A stretch of 64,000 bases of DNA from Paludibacteraceae bacterium (GTDB lineage: Bacteria > Bacteroidota > Bacteroidia > Bacteroidales > Paludibacteraceae), in NCBI GenBank assembly GCA_017559385.1, contig JAFYSK010000038.1, positions 1 through 64,000 of the forward strand, given 5' to 3'. Position 1 is the stretch's first letter; each line of letters starts with the position of its first letter. Positions 36,755-45,300 of the stretch are shown here, piece by piece. A program made the translations under genes and the position numbers. The notes under the pieces are model-generated. The model made no database searches. It saw nothing but the letters and a program-made list of their open reading frames with translations, and was not told the DNA's origin.

Positions 36755-37966
36755 TTACTTAATGCCTAGTTTCTTGCGGATAGCGGTTGGAATAGCATCT
36801 TTGTGTACCAGTACATCGTTGGTCTTGTATTGCATATAGGCTTCTGATACATACCAAATACCCTTGTAGGTACTCTTTTCTGTACCCCATGAGTTCTTGA
36901 CCATATAGTAGCGTTTGCCGTTTTGGTCCTTGGCGGTACCAAAGATCTGCATACCGTGGTCGTCGGTGTTCTCCCAACTGTCGTAGGCTGCTTGACGCAT
37001 CTCTTGGGTGATGGTCTTCTCTGGCAGAGGCTTCTTGGTTAGCTCTTCGCGTTTGTCTGTAGCCGACAGACCCAACCAACGAGCCATATCGCTACCTGTC
37101 AAGTCAGCTGCTTCCTGCTCATCAGGTACTACACCCAATCCCTTGCGAGTAAAGCAGATCTCGCTGACATCTGCACCCCATGCCAGGGTATAACCCTTAG
37201 CTATGGCATTATCGATGATTGCCATCATCTCCTCCATAGGTACATTGTACATTTGATCCATGCGCCAGTTGTCTGGTACCTCTAGTGCAAAAGTGGTGTA
37301 ATATGGATGATGGGTATAGCTGGTGATGCTCACATAGTCATCTGCATTCAGTCCCAACTCCTTGGCAAATTGCTTAGGTGTGTACTCCTTGCCGTTGTAC
37401 AGGAAAGTCTCTGGACGTTCACCCAGATAGGTGTCATAAACGGCGGTCAAGGCTTGTTTCCATACGGGTGTAAGCTTCTTCAAACCGCTATTAACCACAG
37501 CATCTACCACGCCACCAGCCACTGCATCCAGTTCGGTGTGTACAGGTAGGGTATCTGCAGGACTGCTGCCGTACTTTATACCAGGCATAACTTCTTGTGG
37601 CACAAGACCATAGTTTTTCAAACAGTATATTACATCATAGGCCGAACCACCAGGTGCGAATTGCGCTGTTCCGTACATTCTTACTACGTATTCGGCTCGA
37701 TCTAGCATTGTATGATGCACCACAAACATCTCGCTCAGGTCATACACGCCTTTACCCATACGTATCAGCTCGCTCTCTAGGAATCCGATGGTAGAATAGC
37801 TCCAGCATGTTCCACTACGATTTTGGTTTTTTACAGGTGTGATAGCCACACTATCTACTGTAGTAAACTGAAAGCCTTCGATGCTATCGTTTACTACAGG
37901 CGCCTCTTGCGCCATGCTACTGAGTGCAAAAGCACCCATGATAGCTGATAAAAGAATCTTTTTCAT
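36755..37966 (-). CDS. Secreted C1-family peptidase (bleomycin hydrolase/PepC-like)
   Basis: Papain-fold aminopeptidase of 403 residues with a signal peptide (MKKILLSAIMGAFALSSMAQ). Catalytic Cys C54 in NQNRSGTCWSYS; catalytic His in DDHGMQIFGTA and Asn in KNSWG near the C-terminus, as in bleomycin hydrolase. The export signal differs from cytosolic PepC and is typical of Bacteroidetes homologues. Probably releases amino acids from peptides in the periplasm, which could feed the neighbouring fermentation operon. Confidence 0.93.
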   Translation of the reverse strand: MKKILLSAIMGAFALSSMAQEAPVVNDSIEGFQFTTVDSVAITPVKNQNRSGTCWSYSTIGFLESELIRMGKGVYDLSEMFVVHHTMLDRAEYVVRMYGTAQFAPGGSAYDVIYCLKNYGLVPQEVMPGIKYGSSPADTLPVHTELDAVAGGVVDAVVNSGLKKLTPVWKQALTAVYDTYLGERPETFLYNGKEYTPKQFAKELGLNADDYVSITSYTHHPYYTTFALEVPDNWRMDQMYNVPMEEMMAIIDNAIAKGYTLAWGADVSEICFTRKGLGVVPDEQEAADLTGSDMARWLGLSATDKREELTKKPLPEKTITQEMRQAAYDSWENTDDHGMQIFGTAKDQNGKRYYMVKNSWGTEKSTYKGIWYVSEAYMQYKTNDVLVHKDAIPTAIRKKLGIK

Positions 37967-38031
37967 ATCTTTGTTGGTATATAAATATTGAATTTCTTCT
38001 CTCCAAAAATTATCAAATATTAGCCCAAAAT

Positions 38032-38412
38032 TTAATTATTATTCAATCTATCTTTGTATGTTTTGTAAAAGATTATCTCATTCGAATCTTGATCAAAATA
38101 ATATTTTTCAAAATGTAGGCTTGATTCTCCAAAATTGATTAATAATCCAAACGTTTTTTTTGTCAATCTTAAGTAATTGAATAACTGTAAACGATGTTCC
38201 GGTAAGATATCATCAACAGCTTTTAATTCAACAACAACATCTCTGCATAGTATATCCATACGATATTTTTTTTGCATTAATGTACCTTTGTAGTATATTG
38301 GTAAATTAACTTCTGATTCAAATTCTATCCCACGATTTTCCAACTCTATGGTCATAGCTTCTGCATATACAGCCTCTAAAAGGCCACTTTTAAACTCAGC
38401 ATGTACTTCCAT
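38032..38412 (-). CDS. GxxExxY protein
   Basis: Small PD-(D/E)XK-like protein; the family name motif is GLLEAVY (residues 10-16), followed by MDILCRDVVVELKAVDDI with the nuclease-like Asp and Glu-x-Lys. Function of the family is unknown. The annotated ATG lies inside the usual first helix (IIGAAMEVH); the frame stays open upstream to 38466 without ATG, GTG or TTG (IHLTDENDIAFYDIIGAA), so either an ATT start is used or the 5' end is decayed. Confidence 0.75.
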   Translation of the reverse strand: MEVHAEFKSGLLEAVYAEAMTIELENRGIEFESEVNLPIYYKGTLMQKKYRMDILCRDVVVELKAVDDILPEHRLQLFNYLRLTKKTFGLLINFGESSLHFEKYYFDQDSNEIIFYKTYKDRLNNN

Positions 38413-38477
38413 TGCTGCGCCTATAATATCATAAAAAGCTATGTCATTTTCGTCGGTTAAATGAATCTAATTAATTT

Positions 38478-38517
38478 AATTTTTGGAAATTTTGGGATAA
38501 TTTTCTATAATTTTGGG
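38478..38517. repeat. CCAAAATT-type spacer repeat
   Basis: AATTTTTGGAAATTTTGGG followed by ATAATTTTCTATAATTTTGGG. Closely similar spacers lie at 37997-38034 and 45189-45222 (reverse strand reading TCCAAAATT, CCCAAAATTT). Confidence 0.6.
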
Positions 38518-38528
38518 TACGTAAATTC

Positions 38529-39635
38529 TCAATCTGGAAACTCCATGAGGTATGCTTTGATAAACTCATCGATATCGCCGTCCATGACCGCATTCACGTT
38601 GCTGGTTTGGTAGTTGGTACGATGGTCTTTCACGCGACGGTCGTCAAACACATACGAACGGATCTGGCTACCCCACTCGATCTTCTTTTTGCCAGCCTCC
38701 ACCTTGGCTTGTGCTTGGCGGCGTTTCTCAAGTTCCAACTCATAGAGTTGACTACGCAAGTGACGCAAGGCGTTTTCGCGGTTCTTAGGTTGGTCACGGG
38801 TCTCGGTATTCTCAATCACGATCTCGTCGGGTTGGTTGGTCAGAGGGTTGATGAACTTATAGTGCAATCGCACACCTGACTCCACCTTGTTCACGTTCTG
38901 TCCGCCGGCACCAGATGAACGGAAAGTATCCCATGAGATAGCAGATGGATCCACTTGAATATCAATCGTGTCATCAATCAGTGGCACCACAAATACCGAT
39001 GCAAAGGATGTCATACGCTTACCTTGCGCGTTATATGGACTCACGCGCACGAGGCGGTGCACACCGTTCTCCGATTTCAGGTAGCCATATGCCATATCGC
39101 CTTCTATATTAAAAGTCACCGTCTTGATACCCGCCTCATCTCCCTCTTGTAGGTTGGCGATGCTGACTTTATAATCGTGCTTCTCGCAATAGCGTTGATA
39201 CAGACGCATCAGTTGTTCAGCCCAGTCTTGTGCTTCGGTACCACCTGCACCAGCTACGATCTTGAGCACAGCAGGCATCTGGTCTTCCTCGTGCGATAGC
39301 ATATTCTTCATCTCGAGGTCTTCCACCTCACTCATTGCGTGCGCATAGGCGGTATCTACTTCTTCTTCGGTCACTAGCTCCTCTTTGTAGTAGTCAAAGG
39401 CCAGTTGCAACTCTTCGGTAGCTGCACGCACACCTTCGTAGCCCTCGATCCATTTCTTGATGCCACGTACCTTACGCATTTGCGCTTCGGCAGCCTTGGC
39501 ATCCTCCCAGAATCCTGGGTCTTGGGTGCGGAGCTCTTCTTCCTCCAGTTGGATACGCTTTTCGTCGATAGCTAGGTATTGCTTCAGCTTATCCGCACGT
39601 TGTTGTAGTTCTTTTAGTTGTTCAATTGTGATCAT
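38529..39635 (-). CDS. prfB: Peptide chain release factor 2
   Basis: Stop-codon (UGA/UAA) release factor of 368 residues. GGQ in SSGAGGQNVNKVESGVR; the codon-recognition tripeptide reads SPY (RVSPYNAQGKR) instead of the canonical SPF. The reading frame is continuous from MITIEQLKELQ through KQYLAIDEKR, so the programmed +1 frameshift found in most bacterial prfB genes is absent. It follows the acyltransferase gene in the same direction. Confidence 0.97.
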   Translation of the reverse strand: MITIEQLKELQQRADKLKQYLAIDEKRIQLEEEELRTQDPGFWEDAKAAEAQMRKVRGIKKWIEGYEGVRAATEELQLAFDYYKEELVTEEEVDTAYAHAMSEVEDLEMKNMLSHEEDQMPAVLKIVAGAGGTEAQDWAEQLMRLYQRYCEKHDYKVSIANLQEGDEAGIKTVTFNIEGDMAYGYLKSENGVHRLVRVSPYNAQGKRMTSFASVFVVPLIDDTIDIQVDPSAISWDTFRSSGAGGQNVNKVESGVRLHYKFINPLTNQPDEIVIENTETRDQPKNRENALRHLRSQLYELELEKRRQAQAKVEAGKKKIEWGSQIRSYVFDDRRVKDHRTNYQTSNVNAVMDGDIDEFIKAYLMEFPD

Positions 39636-39658
39636 ATCTTTCTTTGAATTATTTGCTA

Positions 39659-39697
39659 GTTCTACTAGTTTGGCTAGTTAATCTAGTTCTGCTAGTT
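39659..39697. repeat. CTAGTT repeat at the stop codon of the acyltransferase gene
   Basis: CTAGTTCTA, CTAGTTTGG, CTAGTTAAT, CTAGTTCTG, CTAGTTGCA: 9-bp spaced words. The repeat codes the last residues (LAELD) of the acyltransferase. Confidence 0.8.
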
Positions 39698-40679
39698 GCA
39701 CTTTCTCGTAGTTCTTCACTTGGTTGTCGTACATCTCATAAAGTTTTTCGCGTAGGTAGTCTTCGTCTTTGTTTGACAGATTGATTTTAGCTATCTGTCC
39801 TTCGATATACTGGTCAAACTTCTCACCGCGTTCGTAGATCTCGTATGCGGCGTGGATGTGCTGGTCAATCAGGTTGCACACAAACTGTATCTGTTCGTTC
39901 TTGGATAGTTTGAGCAATTCAGGGTTTTCTGCCAGAGCTTGATCAATATCATGATTGATCGATGGTGTCATTCGATATACCATTCTACCTTTCTTTCCGT
40001 TGATGCCTACTTGCATGGACACCAGGTCATCTTTGCGCGATTTTTTCCAGCCTGGTTTATCACGCTTGAGTTGCATCTCGCGCGCCTTCAGATAGTCGCA
40101 TGGATCGTATTCGTATGATATACATACCGGACAGATATTCAGCTGTTTGATGCTTTCAAAGAAGTTACCAGAATCGATGGTCAACATCTTTAGCACACCT
40201 GGTTGGGTCACATCATTGCCATCCTTAGCTCGTCCTTCTCGTTGTGCCAGCCAGATCGACTTGCGACGTTTACGCAGATAATGTATATATTCGGATAGCA
40301 GTTTGGCATTGCTCACCTGATCCCGAAAATTACCATTGCGTATCACCACAAACGCACGCAGGGTGCGTACCACATGTTGGATCCACCATTTGCCAAATAG
40401 GTTGTTGCCTATACCTATATATGGATGTATGCCATAACGCAAGAATAGCAAGTAGGTCAACCACGCCGAATCCATGCATATATCACGGTGGTTGGTCATA
40501 AAGAACGCTCCTTTTTTGATATCTTGTTCTATCTGCTTGCGGTCGCCTAAATAATGTAGTTCGATCGACTTAGTCGATTTGTGTTTCAAATATAACAGAA
40601 CAGGAAAAATAAAAAGCAGATCAATAATGGGTAATAATGGTCCTAGTCTGTATGCTTGTATTTTCTTAAATTTATTCAT
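39678..40679 (-). CDS. Glycerol-phosphate/lipid acyltransferase family protein
   Basis: 333 residues with the PlsB/PlsC-type blocks MTNHRDICMDSAW (catalytic His-Asp) and WLAQREGRAKDGND, plus a hydrophobic N-terminal stretch (LGPLLPIIDLLFIFPVLLYL). Likely a membrane-associated acyltransferase in phospholipid or lipid A-type assembly. The exact acceptor is unknown. Upstream partner of prfB, 42 bp away. Confidence 0.82.
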   Translation of the reverse strand: MNKFKKIQAYRLGPLLPIIDLLFIFPVLLYLKHKSTKSIELHYLGDRKQIEQDIKKGAFFMTNHRDICMDSAWLTYLLFLRYGIHPYIGIGNNLFGKWWIQHVVRTLRAFVVIRNGNFRDQVSNAKLLSEYIHYLRKRRKSIWLAQREGRAKDGNDVTQPGVLKMLTIDSGNFFESIKQLNICPVCISYEYDPCDYLKAREMQLKRDKPGWKKSRKDDLVSMQVGINGKKGRMVYRMTPSINHDIDQALAENPELLKLSKNEQIQFVCNLIDQHIHAAYEIYERGEKFDQYIEGQIAKINLSNKDEDYLREKLYEMYDNQVKNYEKVQLAELD

Positions 40680-40719
40680 ATAGTGTTTATTTCATATTTC
40701 TTTTTTATCCTGTCCGATA

Positions 40720-40815
40720 GCCTCTATGAGGCGTCCTCCAGGCACTCTGTGCCGCTCTACAGCACCTTGGTGCGCTCTCCAGGCGTAGCCGCTCTTCAGG
40801 GCTTTGCCCGTCCTG
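40720..40815. repeat. Mini-palindrome array C
   Basis: GCCTC-tat-GAGGC, GGCAC-tct-GTGCC, GCACC-tt-GGTGC, GGC-gta-GCC and GGGC-ttt-GCCC, joined by GTCCTCCA, GCTCTACA, GCTCTCCA and GCTCTTCA. Period 19-21 bp. It ends 6 bp from the stop codon of the desulfidase-like gene. Confidence 0.92.
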
Positions 40816-40821
40816 AACACC

Positions 40822-42114
40822 CTACCCCTTGTGCGTCATGATATCTAGTATCAAGTCATCGGTCACCTGCATACCATCGTGTCCGATGCGTGTCAGGTTA
40901 CGTATCGTGCGATCTATATCGTCCTCCACAATACCTTCGGTAGAGTCAGCATAGGAGTGTTGCATCGCCAGATAAGCGCTAAATATTGCGGTTGATACGC
41001 CGCTAGTCACCTTCAATGCACAACCAGGTTTAGCGCCGTCGCATATCATGCCTGATATATTAGCAATCATGTTCTTGATGGCATAGGTGATCTCTTCGTA
41101 TTTACCTCCCATCAGCAGGGTGATTCCAGCAGCCGAACCCGTAGCAGCTACCACGCATCCGCATAGGGCCGATAGTCGTCCTAGCGATTGCTTGATGTAT
41201 ATCACGGTCAGGTTGCTTAGTGCCAATGCACGCAGGGTCTGCTCGCGACTGCAGTTGTTCTCCTTGGCGTATAAATATACCGGTACCGAACAGGATATAC
41301 CTTGGTTACCCGAACCCGAGTTACTCATCACAGGCACCATGGCGCCTGACATGCGGGCATCACATGCGCCGCAGGTATAACTGACTATCTTGGTGAATAT
41401 CGTATCGCCAAATAGTTGTTGCAACTGAGGTGTCTGTTTCAGTGTGCTGCTATGCAGCAGTCGTCCTAGCTTGTGGCCATACTCATTGGCAAAAGATGTC
41501 TCAGCCGCTTGCTTGTTCATCTCGGCACCATCTATCAGGAAGTTGACATCCTCTATATCCACTTCCAGTGCAAAGTCATATACGCGTTTGAGCGTCAATG
41601 CCCCTCCGCTCTTACCGTCCTCACCGTCCAACTGCTTTACCGTTTCAGCGCCATTAACCGTCTCACCATCCTCACCAACAAAATTCGTATGTCCATCCTG
41701 TATAGTGGCTTCGGCTTTCTTATCGCCACATGCCACTTCGGCGTGGATATATAGCATGCTAGGTGCTTCGTAGTTGATTTGTATGTCGGCTGGTACGCGT
41801 AGCATATACTCTTTGGCATAGGCCACGGCCTCAGGTGTAGCATCGCGTAGTACTTCCAGCATATACTCCGAACGACCTACAGTAGCGCCCAGGGCGATGG
41901 CAATAGGCAGACCAGTCATACCAGTATTAGGGATACCTACGGCCAGTGCGTTCTTATATACATTTTTGCTCAGTTGCACCAATATCTTATCGGGTTCAGC
42001 ACCCAATTTTTCTTTGGCGCGGGCTACGCATAGTGCTACAGCTATGGGCTCGGTGCAGCCTATAGCAGGAACAACCTCGCAGCGAAGTAAGTCTAGTAAT
42101 TCATGGTTAGTCAT
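40822..42114 (-). CDS. UPF0597 / L-cysteine desulfidase-like (CyuA family)
   Basis: 430-residue protein of the YhaM/CyuA family, related to iron-sulfur L-serine dehydratases. The start region VVPAIGCTEPIAVALC, SKNVYKNALAVGIPNTG and the cysteine motifs CGACDARMSGAM, CGCVVAATGSAAG and ICDGAKPGCALKV (cluster ligands) are typical. Probably releases sulfide, ammonia and pyruvate from cysteine under anaerobiosis. It overlaps the glycosyltransferase gene upstream by 8 bp, an odd partner functionally. Confidence 0.85.
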   Translation of the reverse strand: MTNHELLDLLRCEVVPAIGCTEPIAVALCVARAKEKLGAEPDKILVQLSKNVYKNALAVGIPNTGMTGLPIAIALGATVGRSEYMLEVLRDATPEAVAYAKEYMLRVPADIQINYEAPSMLYIHAEVACGDKKAEATIQDGHTNFVGEDGETVNGAETVKQLDGEDGKSGGALTLKRVYDFALEVDIEDVNFLIDGAEMNKQAAETSFANEYGHKLGRLLHSSTLKQTPQLQQLFGDTIFTKIVSYTCGACDARMSGAMVPVMSNSGSGNQGISCSVPVYLYAKENNCSREQTLRALALSNLTVIYIKQSLGRLSALCGCVVAATGSAAGITLLMGGKYEEITYAIKNMIANISGMICDGAKPGCALKVTSGVSTAIFSAYLAMQHSYADSTEGIVEDDIDRTIRNLTRIGHDGMQVTDDLILDIMTHKG

Positions 42115-42838
42115 AGCGCTTAAAATGAAATTTGAGTCGTATGATGGTATATGTTATTAGCAGTTTATGTTTCCAATGCTTGGCCTGTTGTCGCTTCTCA
42201 CGCAAGGTAGCAAACAGTACCTCTTTGGCTACTAGATTGCGTATAGCGGTTGTTGAGTGGGTATTGGCCAGGTAGTTATATCCTGTATATGGTAGCATCT
42301 TATAGCTTGGGTTGCATCCCCAGAAGTCGATGGAGAAGATCACATCCTCGTATATCATGCCCGATGGGAAACTCAGATGATGCTTTTCAAATAGTTCTCT
42401 GCGGTATAGTCGCATACATGGCGAGGTGAATTGATGAAAGTGCTTAGGCAGCTTCTTTATCAAAATCTTGCCTTGTGCCGTCACGCGTCGGTATCCTATC
42501 TGTACACAATCCAGTTGGCCTATTTCTTGGGTGAGATAGCTGTAGTAATCTGGGTCAATATAGTCGTCGGCGTCCACAAAGGAAATCCAGTGGCCACGGG
42601 CGTGTTGTAGTCCCACATTGCGTGCAGCCGACTGTCCCTGATTGCTTTGCGAATATACCTCTATGCGGCTATCTTGCTGGGCGTATTGCTCGGCAATAGA
42701 CAGACTATCATCCGTTGATCCATCGTTCACCAATATGATCTGTAGATCCGTATATGGCTGATTGATCAACGATTCGATGCATTTGCCCAAGTATGGCCCT
42801 GCATTGAAGATAGGTACTATGACGCTTATTATTTTCAT
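42107..42838 (-). CDS. Glycosyltransferase family 2
   Basis: GT-A fold transferase of 243 residues: ISVIVPIFNAGPYLGKCIES, VNDGSTDDSL and the DxD-like metal site FVDADDYIDP. Adds sugars to a surface glycan; acceptor unknown. Overlaps genes on both sides (4 and 8 bp), so it is translationally coupled in the 46.5-40.8 kb operon. Confidence 0.9.
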   Translation of the reverse strand: MKIISVIVPIFNAGPYLGKCIESLINQPYTDLQIILVNDGSTDDSLSIAEQYAQQDSRIEVYSQSNQGQSAARNVGLQHARGHWISFVDADDYIDPDYYSYLTQEIGQLDCVQIGYRRVTAQGKILIKKLPKHFHQFTSPCMRLYRRELFEKHHLSFPSGMIYEDVIFSIDFWGCNPSYKMLPYTGYNYLANTHSTTAIRNLVAKEVLFATLREKRQQAKHWKHKLLITYTIIRLKFHFKRYD

Positions 42839-44115
42839 TGGGTTATCGTTGTGCTAGTTGTGCTAGTTGTGCTAGTTGTGCTAGTAGAACTAGTATGACT
42901 AGTGCGGCTAGTACTACTAGTCCTAGTAACTGCTTCAAACACCTCTTTAAACTGCTCCGCTTGTCGTTGACGGGTAAACATCGCTTTGTTTCTTGCCGTC
43001 TGACGCGTAAAGCCATTCTTTTTCCACTCCAGGTATTTCTCCATCACAAACGCTTTCACCTGTTCCACCTCAGTAGCTGCCAGTCCGGCATGTGTTTCGC
43101 TGATCACTTGTGCCAGGCATTCTTCATCCGATCTAACGCACAACACTGGTTTCTCTACGCCCATGTTCTCAAAGAACTTCGTACCCATGATGCCATGTGT
43201 TCCTTCTTCTGTGGATTTCGTGGTCAGCACCAGCAATATGGACGATAGATGCATCACGCTCACGATCTCTGCGCGAGGTATATAGCCCTGTATATCTACC
43301 ACTGGGCTGATCTGATACTCTGTTGCCAGTTCGGTCAGTGGCTCCTTAGCTTTCTCATCTATATGGAACAGCACCCGCAGTTCATTCTCTGCTATCTGAC
43401 CTTCGGCTAGCAGCTCTTTTAGCGCAGCAAACAGCAGTCTTGGATCGCGCAGCTTGGTCGAATACAGTTTGCCCAAGTAGGCTATCTGAAATACCTCTGT
43501 CTGCACATCCTTAGGCACAAACACTTGTTCGTCGTAGCCATTGAATATCAGTTGGGTGTTCGTATTATATTGTGCCAATAGTTGTCTATGCCATGGCGAA
43601 ACACTGGTCACTGCCTTAGCGTATCTCAGCACACGGTTACGCATACGCAGTTGCTTGCGTTCGTATAGTTTGCCTATGCAGTAGTCTAGTCCCTTCCATG
43701 GGGTCAGTCGGCGGGTGAAATACGACTCCTTGCCCCATTGCTCTGCTATATCGCGCAGGTCCACCACCAAGGGCAAGTGGTAGTGCTTGGCCAGTTTCTG
43801 TGCGGCTAATAGTGGAAAATAGTAGTAGCTCGAGCAGAAGATCAGGTCGTAGCGCTGCATATCCAGTTTTTCCACGGCATAGCGATATAGGGCTTTGTCC
43901 TTGCCGTAGCACAGTTTGTCGGCCAGCAGCTTGTGGTAGGCTGGCATCTGGTATATTGGGCAAATAGCTGTATCAAAAGCTTGCTGCTCACATTCCTCGG
44001 TCAATATTGTGCATTGCCAACCTTGGTCCTGTAGGTATTGGGCCAATGTCAGCACGCGCGGACTAAACGCAGGTGGTGCAATCGCTTCGCATAGTATTAG
44101 TATTCGTTTTGGCAT
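42835..44115 (-). CDS. Glycosyltransferase (GT-B fold, family 4-like)
   Basis: 426 residues. N-terminal ILILCEAIAPPAFSPRVLTLAQYL and C-terminal sugar-nucleotide region KFFENMGVEKPVL mark a GT-B enzyme of cell-surface glycan synthesis. The last ~30 residues are a Ser/Thr tail (TSSTSRTSHTSSTSTTSTTS) encoded by the CTAGT 9-bp repeat and unlikely to belong to the fold. Overlaps the epimerase gene by 19 bp. Confidence 0.87.
   Translation of the reverse strand: MPKRILILCEAIAPPAFSPRVLTLAQYLQDQGWQCTILTEECEQQAFDTAICPIYQMPAYHKLLADKLCYGKDKALYRYAVEKLDMQRYDLIFCSSYYYFPLLAAQKLAKHYHLPLVVDLRDIAEQWGKESYFTRRLTPWKGLDYCIGKLYERKQLRMRNRVLRYAKAVTSVSPWHRQLLAQYNTNTQLIFNGYDEQVFVPKDVQTEVFQIAYLGKLYSTKLRDPRLLFAALKELLAEGQIAENELRVLFHIDEKAKEPLTELATEYQISPVVDIQGYIPRAEIVSVMHLSSILLVLTTKSTEEGTHGIMGTKFFENMGVEKPVLCVRSDEECLAQVISETHAGLAATEVEQVKAFVMEKYLEWKKNGFTRQTARNKAMFTRQRQAEQFKEVFEAVTRTSSTSRTSHTSSTSTTSTTSTTSTTITQ
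42849..42928. repeat. 9-bp CTAGTTGTG tandem repeat coding the tail of a glycosyltransferase
   Basis: CTAGTTGTG four times, then CTAGTAGAA, CTAGTATGA, CTAGTGCGG, CTAGTACTA, CTAGTCCTAGT. As unit length is 9, copy changes keep the reading frame. Confidence 0.93.
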
Positions 44116-45176
44116 AAGATATCTATGATCGTTTTGGCAGCTTTACCTGTTCCATATTCGCTTATTTCTGTATCGGGTGTAGCCATATGTGCTACGGCTT
44201 GTAGTATTTTGTCGGTATCCGTGCCTACTAGGCTGTTCCATCCAGCCTCCACGGTCTCGGTCCACTCGGTCTCCTGACGCATAGTGATGCAAGGTGTACG
44301 GTGGAAGTACGCCTCTTTCTGCACCCCACCCGAGTCGGTCAGTATGGCTGCTGCATGCTTCTCCAGCACCAGCATGTCCATATAGCTAACCGATTCTATG
44401 ATACGCAACATACGAGCCTCATGCACCAGACTAGTCAACATCTCCGACGCTTCTATCACCTTGCGTGTGCGTGGGTGCAGCGGCAGGATGATAGGTTTCT
44501 GTATCTGCGCAAAAGCACGCAGGATATTCGCCAGTTGCTCAGGCTGATCGGTGGTTTCTGCACGGTGGATGGTGGCCAGGTAGTAGCCCTTGGATGCCAC
44601 TTGCAGTTCTTCCAATAGATGCGACTGTTGTTCGGCTCTCTCAGCAAAATACAAGGTGGCATCATACATCACATCGCCTACCTGATATACGCCCTGGGTG
44701 CGTCCCTCTTTCTGCAGATTAGCCACAGCTGTGCTGGTTGGGCAGAATAGATAGACTGAGCGTAGATCGGTCTGTATGCGGTTGTGCTCCTCCACCATGG
44801 CGTTGTTGTAACTACGCAAACCGGCCTCAATATGTATCAGCGGTATCTGACATGCTTCAGCTGCCAAGGCACCGGCCAGGGTGCTATTGGTATCGCCATA
44901 TACCATGATATAGTCGGCTTGACCTTGGATGATAGGTATAATCGCGTCACGCATCTGCTCTACGCTGCCCGTACAGCCCAAGTGCCAACTAGGAGTAGGT
45001 ATATCCATCTGCTCAAAGAACACCTGACTCATATTGTAATCATAGTGCTGACCTGTATGCAGTATACGCTCCTCGATCTTAATCGATGAGCTAACGTTGT
45101 GTTGGCGAATATAGTGGCTTACTATAGCTGCCTTCACAAACTGTGGCCTAGCGCCTATGATGGTTATTATCTTCAT
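44097..45176 (-). CDS. UDP-sugar 2-epimerase, WbpI/WecB superfamily
   Basis: Non-hydrolysing UDP-N-acetylglucosamine 2-epimerase-type enzyme, about 359 residues from MKIITIIGARPQFVKAA. Motifs: HTGQHYDYNMSQ, VYGDTNSTLAG, HIEAGLRS, VGDVMYDA, TIHRAETTD, LTDSGGVQKEA. The late block REQETEW-like (RQETEWTETVEAGWN) resembles WbpI/WlbD, which act on UDP-2,3-diacetamido sugars, more than WecB. Provides an activated N-acetyl sugar for the local glycan. The frame is open to a TTG at 45212. Confidence 0.88.
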   Translation of the reverse strand: MKIITIIGARPQFVKAAIVSHYIRQHNVSSSIKIEERILHTGQHYDYNMSQVFFEQMDIPTPSWHLGCTGSVEQMRDAIIPIIQGQADYIMVYGDTNSTLAGALAAEACQIPLIHIEAGLRSYNNAMVEEHNRIQTDLRSVYLFCPTSTAVANLQKEGRTQGVYQVGDVMYDATLYFAERAEQQSHLLEELQVASKGYYLATIHRAETTDQPEQLANILRAFAQIQKPIILPLHPRTRKVIEASEMLTSLVHEARMLRIIESVSYMDMLVLEKHAAAILTDSGGVQKEAYFHRTPCITMRQETEWTETVEAGWNSLVGTDTDKILQAVAHMATPDTEISEYGTGKAAKTIIDILCQNEY

Positions 45177-45273
45177 TTCTTTTGCTCTCCAAATTATCCA
45201 AAATTCCCCCAAAATTTAAAGGGTATTTTCTAAAAAATTGTCGCTATTGTCGTTTAATCTTATCTCCCTGACT

Positions 45274-45300
45274 TTCAACTCTCAACTCTCAACCCTCAAC
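45274..45300. repeat. Heptamer AACTCTC repeat at the deacetylase stop codon
   Basis: TTTCAACTCTCAACTCTC and AACCCTC: about three and a half units of the same heptamer as in iorA. It encodes the last residues (RVES) and the stop codon of the deacetylase gene. Confidence 0.85.

Noticed and set aside
38529..39635. Programmed frameshift in prfB
   Set aside because: The frame is continuous through the region where the in-frame UGA normally lies.
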